A stretch of 16,232 nt of DNA from Candidatus Magasanikbacteria bacterium RIFCSPHIGHO2_02_FULL_50_9b (GTDB taxonomy: Bacteria; Patescibacteriota; Patescibacteriia; Magasanikbacterales; 2-02-FULL-50-9b): contig MFQD01000033.1 in NCBI GenBank assembly GCA_001782975.1, forward strand, positions 19,197 to 35,428, in the 5' to 3' direction. The position numbers were made by a program, and so were the translations under genes. The notes beneath the pieces are model-generated. The model was not told the DNA's origin, searched no databases, and saw only the letters and a program-made list of their open reading frames with translations. Of the stretch, positions 12,739-16,232 are shown in pieces. Numbering within the stretch: the stretch's first letter is position 1; every line of letters starts with the position of its first letter.

Positions 12739-13305
12739 ATGGCATCAGTCACTGAAGTAAAAAAAGGATCAGTCATTAAACGCAACGGCGATCTGTTTGT
12801 CGTCACTTTGTCGCAGCACATCACGCCGGGCAAAGGCACACCATTCACGCGAAGCAAAATTAAATCATTGACGACCGGAAAGGTGATTGAAGAAACATTG
12901 AAAGACAATGAAACCGTTGACATTGTTGAGGTACAATATTGCAACATGCAGTACCTCTACAACGACGGGTCATTTTACACATTCATGGACAATGCAACGT
13001 ACGAGCAAGTGCAGCTTGACGCTGACACGATTGGCGACGATGCCCAGTATTTAAAAGACGGTCTCGAAGTGGTGATGTGTATGTACAACGAACAACCCGT
13101 TGCCGCAGAACTCCCTCGCAAAATTTCGTACACAGTTAAAGAAGCGCCGCCAGCGGTCAAAGGCGACACAGCGAGTGGCAATGTACAAAAAGAAATCATT
13201 CTCGAAAACGGCCTCAAAGTTTTTGCCCCAATTTTTATCAAAGAAGGTGAGCGTGTCATTGTGAACACAGACACCGGGCTCTACGTCGAGCGCGATAATT
13301 CCTAA
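12739..13305 (+). CDS. efp: Translation elongation factor P
   Basis: A 188-residue EF-P, the normal length. It has the KOW-like N-terminal domain (1-65) and two OB domains: NETVDIVEVQYCNMQYLYNDGSFYTFMDNATYEQ... and the C-terminal GNVQKEIILENGLKVFAPIFIKEGERVIVNTDTGLYVER, which carries the EF-P signature of the family. EF-P enters the ribosomal E site and relieves stalling at polyproline. The modification loop is ITPGKGTPF with K32 at the site of E. coli K34, and the presence of epmA two genes upstream suggests beta-lysylation. A terminator hairpin lies beyond the stop but has its T run on the opposite strand. Confidence 0.96.
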   Translation: MASVTEVKKGSVIKRNGDLFVVTLSQHITPGKGTPFTRSKIKSLTTGKVIEETLKDNETVDIVEVQYCNMQYLYNDGSFYTFMDNATYEQVQLDADTIGDDAQYLKDGLEVVMCMYNEQPVAAELPRKISYTVKEAPPAVKGDTASGNVQKEIILENGLKVFAPIFIKEGERVIVNTDTGLYVERDNS

Positions 13306-13307
13306 AT

Positions 13308-13348
13308 AAAAAAACACGGCCGAATCAATCTTGCGACTGCTTCGGCCG
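13308..13348 (-). terminator. Terminator of the small secreted-protein gene (minus)
   Basis: CGGCCGAA (13317-13324) and TTCGGCCG (13341-13348) form an 8-bp stem with a 16-nt loop. On the minus strand it is followed by TGTTTTTTT (13316-13308). Between it and the stop at 13470 there are about 120 nt of untranslated GC-rich DNA with further hairpins (for example GAGAT/ATCTC near 13411-13427, and AGACC/GGTCT just after the stop), and no gene is visible. Confidence 0.8.
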
Positions 13349-13469
13349 GTACCTCCTGTGGGACTCCCCACACGCGGGTTGCGTGCTGCGGGGACGTCTC
13401 TGCGGATTTTGAGATGAGTTGGTATCTCTTTTGACGGGCACGAGACCCGACTCGCGCTGGTCTTCGGCC

Positions 13470-13901
13470 CTACTCGATCAAGTGGTGCTCGACCGCGTCA
13501 TCGTTCTTCGGCAGCGCAACCACGAACCCCGAGCCGTCTTGGCCGGTGTTCAAGGTCACGGCGTCGTTGCCCTTCAGCTGCTTGCAGAAGTCGGTGCACG
13601 TGCGCGTCGAGTTGGCCGTCATCGTGGCGAAATTCATCGAAACGACATCGGTGCTCGACATGATGAAGCCGACCTCCTCGAGCTGGGCGTTGTTGCCCTG
13701 CTGCTGCACGTCGGTGAGGACGGGCTGGAACGACTGGCTCGGCGACGCGCCGACGACTTCCACGTCTGGGTAGTCGATCGGCAAGGGCGGCAGTGCGATC
13801 GCGCTCATGGCGAGGAGCATCATCGACAGCGTCGTGATGCACGCCAGCATGAGGCGGCGGAAACGGGAACCGGGCGGAGCCTGCGAGTTGACGTTGCGCA
13901 T
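13470..13901 (-). CDS. Small secreted protein with signal peptide, GC-rich
   Basis: A 143-residue product starting MRNVNSQAPPGSRFRRLMLAC. ATG 13901 is chosen because a perfect GGAGG lies 5 nt upstream; the frame is open further but the upstream part is leader. Residues 13-36 form a signal peptide: basic RFRR, hydrophobic LMLACITTLSMMLLAMSA, and a likely cleavage site AIA-LPP. The mature ~105 residues are acidic and polar with a Cys pair (TCTDFC), compatible with one disulphide, and the motif NTGQDGSGFVVALP. I recognise no family. Promoter (13999-14027), leader hairpin TGCC-CAAAAA-GGCA, Shine-Dalgarno and terminator are all present. Its codons are visibly GC-richer than those of efp or recA. 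Confidence 0.68.
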   Translation of the reverse strand: MRNVNSQAPPGSRFRRLMLACITTLSMMLLAMSAIALPPLPIDYPDVEVVGASPSQSFQPVLTDVQQQGNNAQLEEVGFIMSSTDVVSMNFATMTANSTRTCTDFCKQLKGNDAVTLNTGQDGSGFVVALPKNDDAVEHHLIE

Positions 13902-13998
13902 TTGTACCTCCGTGCCTTTTTGGGCATCTCTCTGATAGAACCTGACCCCGTACTGCGCCTGCGGAGCCAATCACCACGAGAATCGCGGCAATGGGAAT

Positions 13999-14027
13999 AT
14001 ACTATCGTAAAACCCTCATGGCGTCAA
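13999..14027 (-). promoter_or_regulatory. Promoter of the small secreted-protein gene
   Basis: On the minus strand TTGACG (14027-14022), a 17-nt spacer and TAGTAT (14004-13999). It overlaps the 3' end of the 14002-14448 gene. Predicted start near 13992; the leader is about 90 nt. Confidence 0.6.
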
Positions 14028-14448
14028 CCGCGGTCTCCAGAGCTTCAAGCTGCAGGCGTTCAAGATGCTGCTGAATCATGCAGAGCAGTTTGTTCTCAAG
14101 TTGTGCCTCGTCTTCATACGGCACGGCGGCAAGCACTTCAACCTTCAGGTTTTCGGTGTACCACTGCTCAATCAAACCGCTGTTGCCATCGACGTGCAAT
14201 TCGCCGATGTAGGTTTGTGTCATTCCGTTGCGTTTAAAGCCGTTCGAGTCCCGCAAGATGAACGTTGCCGTTCCCCAGCCATAGAAGTTGATGTGCATGC
14301 GCACCTGCATTGACGGGAATTGCAGCGCAACATGATCGTTGAGGCGATCACGCAATTCGAATAGATACCGCATGTTCTCTGGCATTGGCACGGGGTCAAG
14401 ATACGGGATCGCGCCCATGTGTGTTGATCCAACGGCAGTGGTTGCCAC
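14002..14448 (-). CDS. Hypothetical soluble protein, 138-148 residues
   Basis: A frame of 148 residues from GTG 14448 to TAG 14004-14002. A TTGACA box at 14482-14477 with a weak TAACAC 17 nt on would start RNA near 14447, which makes the GTG leaderless; ATG 14418 (MGAIPYLDPVPMPENMRYLFE) then has a 29-nt leader, like other genes here, and may be the true start. The protein has a helix MRYLFELRDRLNDHVALQF, a beta-rich middle (MHINFYGWGTATFILRD, TQTYIGELHVDG) and a C-terminal helix DEAQLENKLLCMIQQHLERLQLEALETAV. No membrane segment and no recognised family. Its terminal codons contain the promoter of the next gene. Confidence 0.6.
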   Translation of the reverse strand: MATTAVGSTHMGAIPYLDPVPMPENMRYLFELRDRLNDHVALQFPSMQVRMHINFYGWGTATFILRDSNGFKRNGMTQTYIGELHVDGNSGLIEQWYTENLKVEVLAAVPYEDEAQLENKLLCMIQQHLERLQLEALETAVDAMRVLR

Positions 14449-14487
14449 TGCCTGTGTTACAATATTTGTTTGATTTTGTCAAGCGGT

Positions 14488-14518
14488 AAAAATGAAAACC
14501 CGCCCTTCAGGGCGGGTT
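14488..14518 (-). terminator. Rho-independent terminator of recA
   Basis: AACCCGCCC (14497-14505) and GGGCGGGTT (14510-14518) form a 9-bp stem with a tetraloop; on the minus strand TTCATTTTT follows. A small AAACC/GGTTT stem lies between it and the recA stop. Confidence 0.9.
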
Positions 14519-14543
14519 CGACAAACCGGACGGGTTTCAATTT

Positions 14544-15635
14544 TTATCCCTCGAATCCCGGCATTTCCGCCGCATCCTGCATATCTGCGTTTTCATCTTT
14601 GCCCGCTGCCACCGTCGTCCCCGGAGCAACATCAGCCTGCTTCACCGCTTCAAGCACATCAGCACGCACGCTCGCCAACAAATCTGGACGCGATTTCAGA
14701 TACGCCTTGGCAGTTTCGCGACCAACACCTAATTTTTCATCGCGATACGAATACGAATTGCCAGATTTTTTAATCACGCCATAGGTGACGCCTGTGTCGA
14801 GCACATCACCGCTCACCGAAATTCCTTCGTTATACATGATGTCGAATTCAGTTGCGCGAAACGGCGCCGCAACTTTGTTCTTCACAATTTTAACTTTCAC
14901 GCGATTGCCGATGATTTTTTCGCCCAGCTTAATCTGCGCCGCGCGACGAATTTCAATGCGGATTGATGAATAGAATTTCAATGCGTTGCCGCCAGTTGTT
15001 GTTTCCGGATTGCCAAACACAATGCCGATTTTCATGCGGATCTGGTTGATGAAAATGACGATTGTTTTTGTTTTGCCCACCACACCAGTCAACTTGCGCA
15101 ATGCCTGTGACATCAAGCGCGCCTGCAAACCCATGTGCTGATCGCCCATCTCACCTTCGATTTCTGCTTTTGGAACAAGTGCCGCAACCGAGTCAATGAC
15201 CACGACATCAACAGCATTTGAGCGCACCAATGTTTCCAAGATTTCAAGCGCTTGCTCACCAGTGTCAGGCTGGGAAATTAACAGCTCATCAACATTCACC
15301 CCAATCTTGCGCGCATAGTCAGGATCAAGCGCGTGCTCAGCATCAATAAATGCCGCGATGCCGCCAGCTTTTTGCACTTCTGCAACAATGTGCTGTGCGA
15401 GCGTTGTTTTACCCGAAGATTCAGGGCCATAGATTTCCATGATGCGACCGCGTGGCGCTCCGCCAACGCCAAGCGCGATGTCCAACGACAAACAACCAGA
15501 CGAAACCGCATCAACTTGCATTGAGCGACTTTCACCCAGTGTCATAATGGCACCGTCACCAAATCGTTCGCGGATTTGCGCCAACGCTTCCTGTGCAGCC
15601 TGCAATTTTTCACTTATTTCATTTTTTCGAGCCAT
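14544..15635 (-). CDS. recA: Recombinase A
   Basis: A 363-residue RecA, the usual length. ATG 15635 (MARKNEISEKLQAAQEALAQIRERFGDGAIM) is chosen over an earlier ATG at 15647, which adds MLCS and does not match the family. Walker A is G70-PESSGKT-T77, Walker B ends at D148 (VDVVVIDSVAALVP), and the L1/L2 region shows MSQALRKLTGVV...FINQIRMKIGIVFGNPETTTGGNALKFYSSIRIEIR. It forms ATP-dependent filaments on ssDNA for strand exchange and SOS co-protease activity. The C-terminal tail is acidic (DENADMQDAAEMPGFEG). No Shine-Dalgarno precedes the start. No clear LexA-type box is seen upstream. Confidence 0.98.
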   Translation of the reverse strand: MARKNEISEKLQAAQEALAQIRERFGDGAIMTLGESRSMQVDAVSSGCLSLDIALGVGGAPRGRIMEIYGPESSGKTTLAQHIVAEVQKAGGIAAFIDAEHALDPDYARKIGVNVDELLISQPDTGEQALEILETLVRSNAVDVVVIDSVAALVPKAEIEGEMGDQHMGLQARLMSQALRKLTGVVGKTKTIVIFINQIRMKIGIVFGNPETTTGGNALKFYSSIRIEIRRAAQIKLGEKIIGNRVKVKIVKNKVAAPFRATEFDIMYNEGISVSGDVLDTGVTYGVIKKSGNSYSYRDEKLGVGRETAKAYLKSRPDLLASVRADVLEAVKQADVAPGTTVAAGKDENADMQDAAEMPGFEG

Positions 15636-15644
15636 AGAACACAA

Positions 15645-15683
15645 CAAAAAATAATCTCATGGAGCCATAATCGACGCCATGAG
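15645..15683 (-). terminator. Hairpin with T run between the Ig-domain gene and recA
   Basis: CTCATGG (15656-15662) and CCATGAG (15677-15683) form a 7-bp stem with a 14-nt loop; on the minus strand ATTATTTTTT follows. It fits a terminator of the upstream gene. It ends only ~10 nt before the recA start, so it may instead act as an attenuator or operator in the recA leader. Confidence 0.6.
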
Positions 15684-15704
15684 TTCATGAATTAGGTAGA
15701 AGGA

Positions 15705-16232
15705 TCAATTGACGGAATTTTCTGCGTCGCGCGTGGGGGAAAAAGAGAGGGGGGAAGCGCCAGCCGCAGATGTCTCAAGCATAATCGTTCGTGACACAGT
15801 TGTAAAGAGCCCGTGCTTCTTCATTGCGCGGATAAAAATTTGGTTTTGCCCGCGCTGTAGTTCAACAGGCTGTGCAAAACTGCCGTCAGGTCGAGAAAAC
15901 ACCGCTTGTCCGTTAATTTCAACGTTGATTTCTGGTGCAGTATGTCCGGCAACAACCACTTGCGGGTTTGTGGTGGAAACTCCTTCGGTCGGCGCGTCGA
16001 TAATGAGTTGCGGTGGTGCAACAACGCCCCAAATTTGAAACACAATGAATCCAAAAAACGCAATCGCCCCAGAAAATCCGATAATCCAGCGTACGCCAGC
16101 CGGCCCACGGCCAACACTTCGCGCGCGTGGCACTGACTGAAACATATGCTTCCCGCGCAATTGAAATGCGTGGGCGCTATTTCGTTCCCCGTGCGCGGCA
16201 TCAAACGGATTAACTTCGTTGCACAGTCGTTG
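15705..16232 (-). CDS. RodZ-like membrane protein with Ig-like domain (partial at right edge)
   Basis: The frame is open from the window edge to TGA at 15707-15705 (175 residues seen). A TTG at 16160 is a formal start, but the 24 codons before it have no stop, so the gene probably continues outside the window. The visible order is a basic cytoplasmic stretch (FQSVPRARSVGRGPAGVR), one membrane helix (WIIGFSGAIAFFGFIVFQIWGVV), then an extracellular Ig-like domain: PPQLIIDAPTEGVSTTNPQVVVAGHTAP..VEINGQAVFSRPDGSFAQPVELQRGQNQIFIRAMKKHG. This layout occurs in RodZ-type proteins, where an N-terminal HTH binds MreB; that part is not visible. Its place upstream of recA agrees with the rodZ-...-recA order of many bacteria. 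It ends in a hairpin terminator. Confidence 0.6.
   Translation of the reverse strand, partial: QRLCNEVNPFDAAHGERNSAHAFQLRGKHMFQSVPRARSVGRGPAGVRWIIGFSGAIAFFGFIVFQIWGVVAPPQLIIDAPTEGVSTTNPQVVVAGHTAPEINVEINGQAVFSRPDGSFAQPVELQRGQNQIFIRAMKKHGLFTTVSRTIMLETSAAGASPLSFSPTRDAENSVN

Noticed and set aside
13419..14237. 272-codon plus-strand open frame
   Set aside because: It overlaps two minus-strand genes with promoter, Shine-Dalgarno and signal peptide; its Arg/His/Leu-rich composition is typical of the antisense of GC-rich coding DNA.
1..16232. CRISPR arrays, tRNA or rRNA genes, insertion-sequence transposases
   Set aside because: No regularly spaced repeats, cloverleaf with T-loop motif, rRNA-like blocks or transposase motifs were seen by eye.

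Overview
The window looks like chromosomal DNA of a Candidate Phyla Radiation (Patescibacteria, Parcubacteria-like) bacterium. This is an inference from gene content: a compact rpsF-ssb-rpsR cluster with no rplI behind it, a tandem Lrp/AsnC protein, a TrmB-type regulator, an Ig-like membrane protein just upstream of recA, and AT-rich spacers with very short leaders. TAA, TAG and TGA all act as stops, so the UGA-glycine code of Gracilibacteria/Absconditabacteria does not apply.

Layout. 1-186: 3' end of an unknown gene. 190-2560: an APC-family permease (-) and a winged-helix protein (+) diverge from overlapping promoters. 2574-3480: a truncated solute-binding-protein remnant and a small GC-rich gene (both -), each followed by a hairpin. 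3485-4468: tandem Lrp-like regulator. 4499-5009: RelE-type toxin-antitoxin pair. 5029-6799: two abutting paralogous FemAB/GNAT-like genes (-). 6839-8196: rpsF-ssb-rpsR, with rpsF interrupted by an in-frame TAA and open for 85 more codons. 8206-8351: a large inverted-repeat element. 8392-9132: TrmB-like regulator. 9122-10057: two divergent small transcription units with consensus promoters, structured RNA and strong terminators; one carries a frame disruption. 10113-13305: epmA (EF-P lysine ligase), a UDP-glucuronate decarboxylase fused to a partial GT-B-like domain, and efp. 13308-14482: a small secreted protein and an unknown protein (both -). 14488-15635: recA (-). 15705-16232: RodZ-like Ig-domain membrane protein (-), running off the right edge.

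Two gene styles stand out. The ordinary genes have predicted starts of transcription only about 5-26 nt before the start codon and no Shine-Dalgarno at the first gene of a unit. In contrast, at least four small units (3032-3414, 9122-9435, 9558-10057, 13308-14027) have near-consensus TTGACA/TTGACG-17-TAtnnT promoters, leaders of roughly 60-150 nt with stable hairpins (several closed by GNRA tetraloops), good Shine-Dalgarno sites, GC-rich codons and strong hairpin terminators. They read like an independent class of small-protein cassettes and are the most interesting unexplained signal here. Other points for a second look are the rpsF stop, the 15-bp perfect inverted repeat inside epmA, the decarboxylase fusion, and the 8206-8351 element.
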